From the NCBI GenBank assembly GCA_002699025.1, contig PABA01000008.1, positions 124,001 to 188,000 on the forward strand: a stretch of DNA of 64,000 nucleotides. Reading direction: 5' to 3'. The notes beneath the pieces were generated by a model. It searched no databases. It was not told the origin of the DNA and saw nothing but the letters and a program-made list of their open reading frames with translations. Shown here piece after piece: positions 26,343 to 39,500 of the stretch. Numbering within the stretch: the stretch's first letter is position 1; every line of letters begins with the position of its first letter. Both the position numbers and the translations under genes were made by a program. This stretch comes from Sandaracinus sp. (GTDB taxonomy: Bacteria > Myxococcota_A > Polyangia > Polyangiales > Houyiibacteriaceae).

Positions 26343-27452
26343 ATGACCTCGGCCCGCGCGCTCCTCGCCCTGTCGCTCCTCTCGCACCTCTTCATTATCG
26401 CCTGCGGCGACGATGACGGCGGCGGGGGAGACGCGGGGAGCGAAGAGGCGACCGACGCCGGCGCGCGCCTCGACGCCGGCGTCCCCGATGCGAGCGCCGC
26501 CGTCGATGCGGGCGTCGACACGGACGCGTCCCCTGCGGACGCGGGGGAGACCACGACCGACGCCGGCGCGGAGGGGCTCGCCCTCGACGCGCTGGTGCCG
26601 AGCGTCGCGGACGCGACCTGCGCGGGCCTCTTCCGCTGCTGTGACCCGTCGAGCCTCGCCCGCTACCTCGCCCCCTTCCGCGAGGACACCCGCCTGGACG
26701 ACGAGCTGCGCGCGCGCATCCCGGCGGCCGGCGCGCTCGAGGCGGAGGCTTGCCCGGCGCTTCTCGAGGAGATCTTCGCCGCGATGCCCATCGGCCGCTG
26801 GCGGGAGGAGCTCGAGGGCGGCCACGCCGGCTACGACGCCGACGCCGCGGGCGCCTGCCTCGAGACGCTGAGCGAAGCCGAATGCGGCGAGCCCTTCCGC
26901 GCGGCCCTCTTCGATCCGACCTGCTTCGCCACCCAGCCGCCCGCCGGCGGCGAGGAGCGGCGCCGCTGGGTCGAGCGGGAGGGCGGCCTCGGGGACGACT
27001 GCCGGACGGTCGCGGACGGCTTCGGCGGGCTCTTCTTCGGCACCTGCGACCCGGCGCGCTTCTTCTGCTGCGCGCCGACGGAGGGCGAGACCTTCGACTG
27101 CCAGCCCTTCCCGGGCGCCGGCCGCGAGGGGCGCTGCATCGCCGCCGGACAGGTCGGCGACGCCTGCGAGACCGGCTTCCGGGTCTGCGCGACGGGGCTC
27201 GACTGCGACTCCGAGACCGGCACCTGCGTCGCCCCCGCCGACGGCCCGCTCGAGCTCGGCGAGGCCTGCGTGAGCGAGAGCTTCTCGCTCCTCGGAGAGT
27301 GCGAGGGCGGCTGGTGCGACATCCTCGGCTCGCGGGTCTGCGAGCCGGTGAAGGAGAACGGTGAGGCCTGCGGCGGCTCCGCCGAGTGCGCGAGCGGCGT
27401 CTGCGAGGGCGAGCCGGCCACCTGCGGCGAGCCCACCTTCTGCGAGCCCTGA
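26343..27452 (+). CDS. DAG-linker, Cys-rich lipoprotein
   Basis: A 369-residue probable lipoprotein with lipobox FIIACGDD, then an Asp/Ala/Gly/Thr linker of about 55 residues, and a mature part with some 26 cysteines. The first half contains an FRCCDP motif; the second half has short Cys modules such as ACETGFRVCATGLDCDSETGTC and SAECASGVC that resemble the Dickkopf/EGF-like repeats of myxobacterial surface proteins. No enzymatic motif was seen. A GTG at 26334 is in frame, but ATG 26343 starts the signal peptide more naturally. It is divergent from the LysR regulator. Confidence 0.85.
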   Translation: MTSARALLALSLLSHLFIIACGDDDGGGGDAGSEEATDAGARLDAGVPDASAAVDAGVDTDASPADAGETTTDAGAEGLALDALVPSVADATCAGLFRCCDPSSLARYLAPFREDTRLDDELRARIPAAGALEAEACPALLEEIFAAMPIGRWREELEGGHAGYDADAAGACLETLSEAECGEPFRAALFDPTCFATQPPAGGEERRRWVEREGGLGDDCRTVADGFGGLFFGTCDPARFFCCAPTEGETFDCQPFPGAGREGRCIAAGQVGDACETGFRVCATGLDCDSETGTCVAPADGPLELGEACVSESFSLLGECEGGWCDILGSRVCEPVKENGEACGGSAECASGVCEGEPATCGEPTFCEP

Positions 27453-27511
27453 GGCACTCCCCCGCCGCCGGCTCTCGACGCCGCGCCCCCTTCGGCGCAT
27501 CCTCCCGCGCG

Positions 27512-28384
27512 ATGAAGACGACCTCCCGCCCCCGCCGCTCGGTCCTCTACATGCCGGGCTCCAACACCCGCGCCCTCGAGAAGGGGCAGACCCTGCCCTG
27601 CGACGGCATCATCCTCGACCTCGAGGACGCCGTGACCCCGGACGCGAAGGACGCCGCCCGCGGCCACGTCGTCGAGGCGCTGAAGACCAACGACTACGGC
27701 CCGCGCGAGCTCCTCCTCCGCGTCAACGGCCTCGACACGCCTTGGGGCTACGCCGACCTGGCCGCCGCCGCGACGAGCGGGGCCCACGCCGCCCTCCTGC
27801 CGAAGGTCGAGAGCGCCGACGACGTGCGAAAGGCCGCGCGCATCCTCGAGGCCCACGGCGCGCCGGACGAGCTCGCCCTCTGGTGCATGATGGAGACGCC
27901 CCGGGGCATCCTCCGCGCCGAGGAGATCGCCGACGCCCACCCGCGCCTCGCCGGCTTCGTCATGGGCACGAGCGACCTCGCCAAGGATCTCCACGCCGCG
28001 CACACGCCGATGCGCCTGCCGCTCCTCGTGGGCCTCGGCACCTGCCTGCTCGCCGCCCGCGCCGCCGGCCTCGCCATCCTCGACGGCGTGTACCTCGACC
28101 TGGGCGACGCCGAGGGCTTCGCCGCGAGCTGCAAGCAGGGCGCGGAGCTCGGCTTCGACGGCAAGACGCTCATCCACCCGAAGCAGCTCGAGGCCGCCAA
28201 CGAGGTCTTCGCGCCCAGCGCCGAGGCCGTGGAGTTCAGCCGCCGGATCATCGCCGCGCATGCCGAGGCCCAGAAGGAGGGCAAGGGCGTGGTGGTCGTC
28301 GACGGCAAGCTCATCGAGAACCTCCACGTCGAGAACGCCCAGCGCCTCGTCGCGCTCGCCGACGCCATCGCCGCCCGCGCCTGA
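27512..28384 (+). CDS. CitE-like CoA-ester lyase
   Basis: This 290-residue TIM-barrel lyase of the HpcH/HpaI-CitE group starts with RPRRSVLYMPGSN (the CoA-binding SxLYxPG pattern). It has the metal site DGIILDLEDAV and a GFDGKTLIHPKQLEAAN stretch near the C-terminus, all characteristic of beta-subunit citrate lyases and malyl- or citramalyl-CoA lyases. It is distinct from the larger Chloroflexus-type lyase at 20034, so the organism has at least two. No citD or citF genes are adjacent, which argues for a CoA-ester substrate. It is followed by a hairpin-rich interval. Confidence 0.88.
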   Translation: MKTTSRPRRSVLYMPGSNTRALEKGQTLPCDGIILDLEDAVTPDAKDAARGHVVEALKTNDYGPRELLLRVNGLDTPWGYADLAAAATSGAHAALLPKVESADDVRKAARILEAHGAPDELALWCMMETPRGILRAEEIADAHPRLAGFVMGTSDLAKDLHAAHTPMRLPLLVGLGTCLLAARAAGLAILDGVYLDLGDAEGFAASCKQGAELGFDGKTLIHPKQLEAANEVFAPSAEAVEFSRRIIAAHAEAQKEGKGVVVVDGKLIENLHVENAQRLVALADAIAARA

Positions 28385-28687
28385 GGCTCGCGTCGGGACG
28401 CGGGCGACGCCCCCGGGCCGCCATCGCGTGACCACCCCGTCACGGTTCACCCGGCACCTTTCAAGCCTGAAAGCCCCCTCTTGCAGATCCGTGCGAGCTG
28501 GGGGCTTTGCTGTACGTGGGTTGCGCAAATTCCGGGGAATTCAACCCCCATGAGGGGTGGCACATGGGTTGCTTGGTCCTCGGGCACCGCGAGCCAAGCT
28601 CATGCGGGCCTCGGTCCGAGGCGCGAAACGGACCGCGACCTTCCCCCGAGCCCGCCCCGATCCGACGACACCTCAAGGAGCCCCCCC
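28385..28687 (+). ncRNA. Hairpin-rich leader or small RNA candidate
   Basis: This 303-bp interval has no gene but several inverted repeats. They are CGTGAC/GTCACG (28427-28444), CTTTCA/TGAAAG (28458-28473), AAAGCCCCC/GGGGGCTTT (28470-28508, with an inner CTTGCA/TGCGAG), GGGTT...AATTCC/GGAATT...AACCC (28518-28547), GCTTGG/CCAAGC (28571-28599), and GCCTCGG/CCGAGGC (28608-28622). The second and third share bases 28470-28473, and CGGTCC/GGACCG (28612-28635) competes with the last. Alternative pairing of this kind is what an attenuator or riboswitch would need. No known class was recognised, and short stems are common in GC-rich DNA. Confidence 0.35.
28470..28508 (+). terminator. Terminator-like hairpin in the leader
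   Basis: AAAGCCCCC at 28470-28478 pairs with GGGGGCTTT at 28500-28508. The loop itself can pair as CTTGCA with TGCGAG (28480-28485 and 28492-28497). It could end the lyase transcript 86 bp after its stop or regulate the gene at 28688. The only Ts are inside the stem. Confidence 0.5.
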
Positions 28688-29092
28688 ATGAAGTCGATGC
28701 GCACCCTCCTCCTCGGCACCGCCACCTTCCTCTTCGCCACCTCCGTGCTCGCCCTCTCGAGCGACGGCGACGAGCTGCGCGTCTCGAGCGTCGCGAAGGC
28801 CCAGCGTCGCCACATGGACTACTGCGTGCGCCAGCAGCGCCCCAGCTGGAACGACACCTGCGAGGACGGCTACCACGTGCAGCTCAAGAACGTGTGCGAC
28901 GAGACCATCCGCGTGCACTGGTGTGTTCGCCAGAACGACGGTGACCTGCACTGCGGCGTCCAGCCCTCGCTGCGCCCCGGCGCCGTCTCCGACGCCCGCG
29001 CGTGCAACGCCGCGCGACCCGGCGAGGTCATCTACGAGGCGTGCAGCGCCGGCGAGCGCTGCCGCGTGAACCGAGCGGAGCACCAGCGCTGA
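28688..29092 (+). CDS. Small secreted Cys-containing protein
   Basis: A 134-residue protein with a clear Sec signal peptide (MKSMRTLLLGTATFLFATSVLA) and about eight cysteines in the mature part (DYCVRQQRPSWNDTC, NVCDETIRVHWCVR, HCGVQP, ACNAAR, ACSAGERC). The spacing resembles small periplasmic or extracellular proteins of unknown function in which Cys residues form disulfides. AAGGAG lies 8 nt before the ATG, a strong ribosome site. The gene is preceded by a structured leader and followed by three hairpins, which suggests a short, independently controlled and possibly abundant transcript. No family was recognised. Confidence 0.78.
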   Translation: MKSMRTLLLGTATFLFATSVLALSSDGDELRVSSVAKAQRRHMDYCVRQQRPSWNDTCEDGYHVQLKNVCDETIRVHWCVRQNDGDLHCGVQPSLRPGAVSDARACNAARPGEVIYEACSAGERCRVNRAEHQR

Positions 29093-29100
29093 ACGATCCC

Positions 29101-29153
29101 GAGCCGTCGGCGAGCGCGAGGTCTTTCCCCCCCGCCTCGCCCGCCGGCGGCTC
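29101..29153 (+). terminator. First of three tandem hairpins
   Basis: GAGCCGTCGGC at 29101-29111 pairs with GCCGGCGGCTC at 29143-29153 with one mismatch. The inner GCGAG/CTCGC also pairs. CCTTTCC follows. It begins 8 bp after the stop of the small secreted protein gene. Confidence 0.55.
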
Positions 29154-29161
29154 CCTTTCCC

Positions 29162-29201
29162 GGGCTCCTGGCTGGCCCACTCCCCCTGCCGCCAGGAGCC
29201 C
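29162..29201 (+). terminator. Second tandem hairpin, perfect 11-bp stem
   Basis: GGGCTCCTGGC (29162-29172) is exactly complementary to GCCAGGAGCCC (29191-29201). TCTCTTC follows. Confidence 0.6.
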
Positions 29202-29211
29202 TCTCTTCTCC

Positions 29212-29252
29212 GAGCCGTCGGCCCCCCTCGCGCGCCGGCGGCTCTCCTTTTT
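29212..29252 (+). terminator. Third tandem hairpin with T-run, Rho-independent terminator
   Basis: GAGCCGTCGGC (29212-29222) pairs with GCCGGCGGCTC (29234-29244) and is followed by TCCTTTTT at 29245-29252. Its two arms repeat those of the first hairpin. This is the most canonical terminator in the window. Confidence 0.75.
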
Positions 29253-29383
29253 CTGCGCGCACCTCGGCCCGGCACCGCCTTCCGGAGGCGCTGCGAGCAC
29301 ATGTGGACGAAACGTCCCCTTGCTGCAGAGATTCGATTGGACCAAATGGACGTCCCGACCCTTCCGCCTATAGAGGTGAGCCC

Positions 29384-30829
<1,446 letters not shown>

Positions 30830-30853
30830 CCGTCCCCTCGAGCCGACGCCGAC

Positions 30854-30897
30854 GCGCCCGCGAACGGCCCCTCGCAAGGGGAGGCCGGCGCGGGCGC
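30854..30897 (+). terminator. Hairpin after icd
   Basis: GCGCCCGCG (30854-30862) pairs with CGCGGGCGC (30889-30897), and the inner GGCCCCT pairs with AGGGG-GGCC. It starts 24 bp after the icd stop. The rest of the interval up to 31091 holds no gene that can be supported. Confidence 0.5.
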
Positions 30898-31091
30898 CGA
30901 CGCGTCGTGAGCGATCGGCGGCCCCAGGCGCGAGCGTCCGCTGCGAGCGCGGGCATCGGGTGCCGGCGGCGTGATCTGGCTCACCCGCGGCGGCGGACGC
31001 CGTTGGCGCCCGGGGCGCCGTCCGCTACACGTGGCGCGCTGGCCGGGCACGCGCGCCCGCCGAAGGACGAAGGAAGAGGAGAACGCACGCC

Positions 31092-32462
<1,371 letters not shown>

Positions 32463-32528
32463 ATCCGGCGACGGGCCCCTCCGTACCCGAGGCCTGACGG
32501 GAGCGCGGGGGACGCGTAGGCTCCGGCC

Positions 32529-33500
32529 ATGCGCGCCGCCCGCCACCACCGCTACGGCTCCCCCGAGGTCCTCCAGGTCGACGAGGTGCCGCCGCCCTCC
32601 CCCGGCCGCGGCGAGGCGCTGATCCGCGTCGAGGCCGCCGCGCTCAACCCGAAGGACCTCCTCATCCGGCAGGGCAAGGGCGCGGCGCTCTCGCGCTTCG
32701 GGCTCCCGCTCCCCGTGGCCCAGGACTTCGCCGGTACCCTCGCGAAGCTCGGCCCCGGCACGGAGGAGTTCGGCATCGAGGTCGGCGAGCCCGTCTACGG
32801 CATGCTCTCGGCCTTCCACCTGGGCGCCTGCGCCGAGCTCGTCACGGTCCGGCGCGACGAGGTCGCCCGCCGCCCGGTGGGCCTCGACGCCGCGGAGGCC
32901 GCCGCCCTCCCGCTGGTGGCGCTGACGGCGCTGCAGGCGCTCCGCGACGACGCCCGGCTGACGCCCGGCGACCGGGTCCTCGTCCACGGGGCATCCGGCG
33001 GCGTGGGCACGGTCGCGGTCCAGATCGCCAAGGCCTTCGGCGCCCACGTCACGGCGAGCTGCAGCGAGCGCAACCACGCCCTCGTGCGGGAGCTGGGGGC
33101 CGACGCCTGCGTCGACTACCGGGCCCAGGCGCCGAGCGAGCTCCACGCGCGCTTCGACGTCTTCTTCGACGTCTACGGCAACCAGCCCTTCTCCGTCGCG
33201 CGCCGCGTCCTGACGCCCGAGGGGCGGCACGTCAGCACCATCCCCGATCCGGCGAACTTCGCCTGGCAGGCGGGCACCGGGCTCCGCGCCCGCACCCCCG
33301 GCCTGCGCGGCCCGCGCACGGCCGTCGTCCTGGTGCGCGACAGCCGCCGCGACTTGAACGCCCTCGCGCGGCTGGTCGCAGACGGCCGCTTGAAGCCGGT
33401 CCTGGACCGGCGCTTCGGCCTCGAAGAGATCGCCGAGGCGCAGGCCTTCCTCGAGACGAAGCGCGCCCGGGGCAAGGTCGTCATCGACCTCGCCCCCTGA
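32529..33500 (+). CDS. NADP-dependent quinone-oxidoreductase-like protein
   Basis: This 323-residue zinc-free medium-chain dehydrogenase starts with MRAARHHRYGSPEVLQVDEV and has the nucleotide loop VLVHGASGGVGTVAVQIAKAFGA. Catalytic zinc ligands of alcohol dehydrogenases are missing, which puts it with the quinone-oxidoreductase/zeta-crystallin group that reduces enones or quinones with NADPH. It follows cbs after 66 bp. The substrate cannot be told from the sequence. Confidence 0.85.
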   Translation: MRAARHHRYGSPEVLQVDEVPPPSPGRGEALIRVEAAALNPKDLLIRQGKGAALSRFGLPLPVAQDFAGTLAKLGPGTEEFGIEVGEPVYGMLSAFHLGACAELVTVRRDEVARRPVGLDAAEAAALPLVALTALQALRDDARLTPGDRVLVHGASGGVGTVAVQIAKAFGAHVTASCSERNHALVRELGADACVDYRAQAPSELHARFDVFFDVYGNQPFSVARRVLTPEGRHVSTIPDPANFAWQAGTGLRARTPGLRGPRTAVVLVRDSRRDLNALARLVADGRLKPVLDRRFGLEEIAEAQAFLETKRARGKVVIDLAP

Positions 33501-33618
33501 CGCACCTCGACTCGGGACATGCGCGGAGCGGGCGTCCCGGGCCGGGCATCACGAACCGACGCGCCGAGGCGCGCTCCCCCTCGAGGTCCCTTCGCCCTCG
33601 AAGTGGCTCGACCTCCCG

Positions 33619-34056
33619 TCAGCTGGACGGGGTCGGCGGGCTGACCTCGATGCCCTCGGGGAGCGGCAGGTGCCGCGGCATCTGCGGGCCGGCGCGCTCG
33701 GGGCCCACCTCGACGATGTCGTTGTCGTCGTTGCAGAGGACGACGTTCGGCACGTGCCTCCGCGCCTCGGCGTCCTCCATCTCACCGAAGGTCGCGATGA
33801 TGGCGATGTCGTCGACCTTCATGAGGTGGGCGGCGGCGCCGTTCACGCAGATCACCTTCGACCCGCGCGGGCCGCGCAGCGCGTAGGTCATCAGGCGCGT
33901 GCCGCGGGTCACGTTCCAGATCTGGACCTCCTCGTGCTCGAGGATGCCCGCCGCGTCCATGAGGTCCGCGTCGATGGTGACGCTCCCCTCGTAGTCGAGG
34001 TCGGCGTGGGTGATCCGGCAACGGTGAATCTTGCCGAGGAACATGCGACGGCGCAT
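33619..34056 (-). CDS. panD: Aspartate 1-decarboxylase
   Basis: PanD makes beta-alanine for pantothenate and CoA. The 145-residue proenzyme contains the self-cleavage site YEGSVTID (about residues 22-29), where Ser becomes the pyruvoyl group, and the conserved [15 protein letters not shown] stretch. The family length is about 116-126, so the C-terminus has a 20-residue extension ([15 protein letters not shown] onward). ATG 34056 has GGAGG five nt upstream. It stands alone, convergent with the oxidoreductase gene. Confidence 0.92.
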   Translation of the reverse strand: MRRRMFLGKIHRCRITHADLDYEGSVTIDADLMDAAGILEHEEVQIWNVTRGTRLMTYALRGPRGSKVICVNGAAAHLMKVDDIAIIATFGEMEDAEARRHVPNVVLCNDDNDIVEVGPERAGPQMPRHLPLPEGIEVSPPTPSS

Positions 34057-34222
34057 GGCAGCCTCCGTGGCGGCCGGCTCGCGTCCGGTCCGCGCAGAGC
34101 GTGGGGTTCAGGGGGAGTCTCGAAATCGCGTGGCGTCCGTCTGGAGGTACGCCCGACACGTGCAGGTTACACACGACCCCCGAGCGACGCAACGCGCGCA
34201 CCGCGTGCTCGACCTGGGCGCG

Positions 34223-34255
34223 GCCGTGCGATCGGCCGTGCGATCGGCCGTGCGA

Positions 34256-34258
<3 letters not shown>
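34223..34258. repeat. Three 12-bp tandem repeats at the end of a kinase gene
   Basis: GCCGTGCGATCG is repeated at 34223-34234 and 34235-34246, then with one change at 34247-34258. The last copy contains the stop codon of the kinase gene. Each unit carries a GATCG/CGATC pair. Confidence 0.7.
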
Positions 34259-35698
<1,440 letters not shown>

Positions 35699-35862
35699 CG
35701 GCCAGCCCCGGGATATCACGTTTGTCGGGGGCGAGGGGCCGCGCGGAGCGATTTCGCCGGAGCCGTCTCGAAGGCGACGGGGCGCGGACGGCGTCGCGTG
35801 ACGCGATGCGCTCTTCCGAGGCGGAGAGATCGTTTGGCTCGCTCACCCGTCGAAGAGGGGAC

Positions 35863-35870
35863 GAGGTGAT
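35863..35870 (+). promoter_or_regulatory. Ribosome-binding site of the 35874 gene
   Basis: GAGGTGAT ends 3 nt before ATG 35874. It decides the start among three in-frame ATGs (35874, 35889 and 35904). Confidence 0.6.
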
Positions 35871-35873
35871 CAG

Positions 35874-36182
35874 ATGACGAAGCGAGAGATGACGAAGCGA
35901 GAGATGACGAGGAAGCTCCTTGGCACGTTCGGCCTGGCGGCCGCCCTGACGCTGGTGGGCTCGCCGGTCGCGGGGGCGCAGGAGCCCGCCGCGGCGGCGC
36001 CGACGCGAGGGGGCGACGAGGTCGTGGAGCACGACTTCGCGGACGCCGACCTGGTCCGTGGCGATCTGGTGCGGCCGGAGGGCGAGACGCTCTTCGTGCG
36101 GCAGGGGCGAACGTTCCGCAGCTTGATTCGGCCGCGGAGCACCTTCGTGCCCGAGCTCACGAAGTCGGTCGAGAACCTCTGA
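35874..36182 (+). CDS. Small secreted protein with duplicated start
   Basis: A 102-residue protein. The first 10 codons are two copies of a 15-bp unit encoding MTKRE, followed by MTRK, so three ATG codons are available; only 35874 has a good ribosome site (35863). A signal peptide follows (LLGTFGLAAALTLVGSPVAGA). The mature part is short and acidic, with LVRGDLVRPEG and a C-terminal SLIRPRSTFVPELTKSVENL-like tail that looks like a conserved motif; no function is known. It lies divergently from the kinase gene at 34256. Confidence 0.7.
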   Translation: MTKREMTKREMTRKLLGTFGLAAALTLVGSPVAGAQEPAAAAPTRGGDEVVEHDFADADLVRGDLVRPEGETLFVRQGRTFRSLIRPRSTFVPELTKSVENL

Positions 36183-36582
36183 GTCGGAGGCTCGGGCGCG
36201 CGGGCGGGCGTTCGGCTCGGCCAGCGCCCTCGCTGACGAACCGTCGAGGACCTCGGAGCTGGAGCGTGGGCGTGAGGCCGGGTGTTCGGCTCGGCCAGCG
36301 CCCCCGCGCCGGGGCCGACGCCACGGGTCCCCGCTGCGATGGGGCCGGACACGACGCCGCGCGACGAGGCGGCCGGGCTCTCTCGTCTGCGGGCCGAGGG
36401 CGCGGGCCTCGGAAATCGGGTGTGGACCCGCCGACGCCTCTGGGGCTCCGGATGACGCAGCGCGTCAGTACGTGAGGGTTTGGCGAAACTGGAAAGCTGG
36501 CGCTTGACCGTGCCCCGGCGGTCCGCTTTGTTGCCGGCGGGCTTCCGCGCGGAGTGTGCGCACGAAGCCCGATAGAGGTTTC
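36183..36582. other. Non-coding 400-bp interval with a direct repeat
   Basis: The interval contains a 20-bp direct repeat, GTTCGGCTCGGCCAGCGCCC, at 36210-36229 and 36284-36303, 74 bp apart. Further right is a candidate promoter: TTGACC near 36505 with a poor -10 about 17 bp on. No gene could be supported. Confidence 0.5.
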
Positions 36583-39500
36583 ATGCGCGCTGCTTCGATT
36601 CGTTCTCTTCCGACCCTCCTTCTCACCCTGCTCGTCGCCGGCCTCGCCGTCGGCTGCGGCGACGACGACGGCCGCGACCCGGACGGCGGCATCGACGCCG
36701 GCCCGCTCCCGGACGGCGCGATGCCCGACGGCTTCGTCCCCGGGGACGGCTCCATGCCCGACGGCGGCATGACCGAGACGGATCTCTTCCCGCCCCCGAC
36801 CATCACCACCTGCCCCGGTGACGCGCTCGAGCCCCCCGCCGAGGGCACCTGCACGACGAGCGGCAGCGGCGAGGCGACCCTCATCACCGGCGACATCCTC
36901 ACGCCCGGCGAGGTGCTCCGCGGCGGCCAGGTGCTCGTCGACGGCGACGGCATGATCGCCTGCGTGGGCTGCGACTGCAGCGGCATGGCCACGGACCCGA
37001 CGGAGGTCGTCTGCCCCGACGCGGTCGTCTCCCCGGGCCTGATCAACGGTCACGACCACATCCGCTTCGCCGGCGCGCAGCCCTTCCCGGCAGACGGATT
37101 TCTGACCGAGGAACGCTACGAGCACCGGCACGACTGGCGGCGCGGACGAGACGACCACACCGAGGTACCGAACGGTACCTCATCCAGCCTCGGGGACGCG
37201 GCGTTGTGGCTGGAGTTGCGTCAGATGATGTCGGGAACGACCAGCATCTTCGGAAGTAGCGGACGCGACGGTTTGCTCCGAAACCTCGACGGTTCGGAGA
37301 ACCTACGGGAGCAGCTTCCAGCTTCCGAGGCCGAGTACTCGACCTTTCCGCTCGATGACGTGGACGGCACCAAGCTCAGCGAAGGTTGCGACTACGGCGA
37401 TGGCCGAGACACAGCGAGCCTCGTGACGGCTCTGGACGGCGCCTACGGTCCTCATGTTGCCGAGGGTATCGATGCCGCAGCGCGGAACGAGTTCCTCTGC
37501 ATGAGAGAGGGCATGGAGGACCTGATTCAGCCGAAGTCGGCGTTCATCCACGGGATCGGCCTGTTGCCTCCCGACATCGGCGAGATGGCGCTCGAGCAGG
37601 TCGAGCTGATCTGGTCTCCCCGCACCAACATCGCTCTCTACGGCGACACGGCGCGCGTCACCGAGTACGCGCGCCTCGGCGTCACCATCGGCCTCGGCAC
37701 GGACTGGATCCGAAGCGGCTCGATGAACATGCTCCGCGAGCTGACGTGCGCCGATTACCTGAACGCCAACCACATGGGCGGCTTCTTCCCGGACGAGCAG
37801 CTCTGGCTGATGGCGACGCGCAACACGGCCATCGCCCTCGGCGTGGACTCGGCCATCGGCACGCTCGCGACCGGCAAGGTAGCGGACATCGCCATCTTCG
37901 ACGCCAGCGAGCGGACCGACCACCGCGCGGTCATCGGCGCCGAGCCCGACGACGTCGTGCTGGTCCTCCGCGGTGGTGAGGTCTTCTTCGGTGACGCAGA
38001 CCTGGTCGAGGCGCTGCGCCTCGGCTGCGACCCGGTCGGCGACGTCTGCGGCGTCACCAAGAGGGCCTGCCTACAGGAACTCGGCATGAGCTTCTCTGAG
38101 CTGATGGCCGATACCACGGCCTTCTACCCCTTGTTCTTCTGCGGCGAGCCCATGGGCGAACCGCCCTGCGTGCCCGAGCGGAACCACATGGGCTCGATGT
38201 TCCCCGACGCCAGCGAGAACGGCTCGAACTACTACACGGGCATGAGCACGCCGGACGACATGGACGGCGACGGCATCGCCAACGGCGACGACAACTGTCC
38301 GTCCATCTTCAATCCGATCCGCCCGCTCGACGAGGGCATGCAGGCCGACTTCGACATGGACGGCATCGGCGACGCCTGCGACGTCTGCCCGCTCGGTGGC
38401 GACGACGACCCCTCCACCTGCGTCGAGGTCGATCCGAACGACAGCGACGGCGACGACGTCCCGAACGACATGGACAACTGCCCGTCCGTGCCGAACCCGG
38501 AGCAGGAGGACATGGACGACGACGGCAAGGGCGACGCCTGCGACGCCTGCCCGATGGACGCCAACCCCGGCGGCCTCGCCTGTCCCGCGACCGTGTACGA
38601 CGTGAGCGACGGCACCCTGCCCGCCGGCACGGCGGTCTCCCTCGAGGGGCTGGTCGTGACCGCCGTGGCCCCGCGCGGCTTCTACGCTCAGCAAGACGTG
38701 GACTCGGCCGACTACGCCGGCGTCGATTTCTCCGGGATCTTCGTCTACACGGACAGCGCCCCCGCGCCGGCCGTGGCGCGTGGTGACGTGGTCACCATCA
38801 GCGCGGCGACCATCGGGGAGTTCAACTCCCAGCTTCAGCTCCAGGACGCCACCTACACCGTGAACGCCGGCGCAGGCACCCTACCGACGCCCGAGGCCGT
38901 CACCACCGCCGAGATTGCCTTCGGAGGCGACCGCTTCGACGAGCTCCAGGGGGTGCTGGTCAGCGTCAGCGACGTCACCGTGGCCTCCACAGAGATCGGT
39001 GGCAGCTTCGCCAACTTCACCATCGAGGACGGCGTCGAGGTGAACGACCAGATGTTCACGCTCGATCCCTTCCCCACCATGGGCGAGACCTTCACCGCCA
39101 TCACCGGCGTGCTCGCTCGCTTCATGGACGCCCCGCAGCTCCGGCCACGGGATGCGGCGGACATCATCGCCAGCAGCCTGCGCGTCTCGCCTGGCTCGAT
39201 CACCATCGCGCCCAGCGAGACCGTCGACATCACCGTCATCCTGCCGGGAGCGGCCCCGAGCGGCGGCGCCGACGTGGCCATCACCCTCCCCGGAACGGCC
39301 CTGACCGGACCGACGACCATCACGGTCTCCGAGGGGATGTTCTCCGCGACCGAGACCTACACGGCCGCGGCGGGTGAGGACGGCGGCACGCTCACCGCGA
39401 GCTACATGGGCGACACCGTCGAGGTCCCAGTCGTCATCGCGGAGCCGGCGCAGATCATCTTCTCCGAGTACGTGGAGGGGAACAGCAACAACAAGGCACT

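Noticed and set aside
26175-27500. 441-residue minus-strand frame opposite the Cys-rich lipoprotein
   Set aside because: It is antisense to a gene with a clear signal peptide and lipobox, and it overlaps the LysR gene in the wrong frame.
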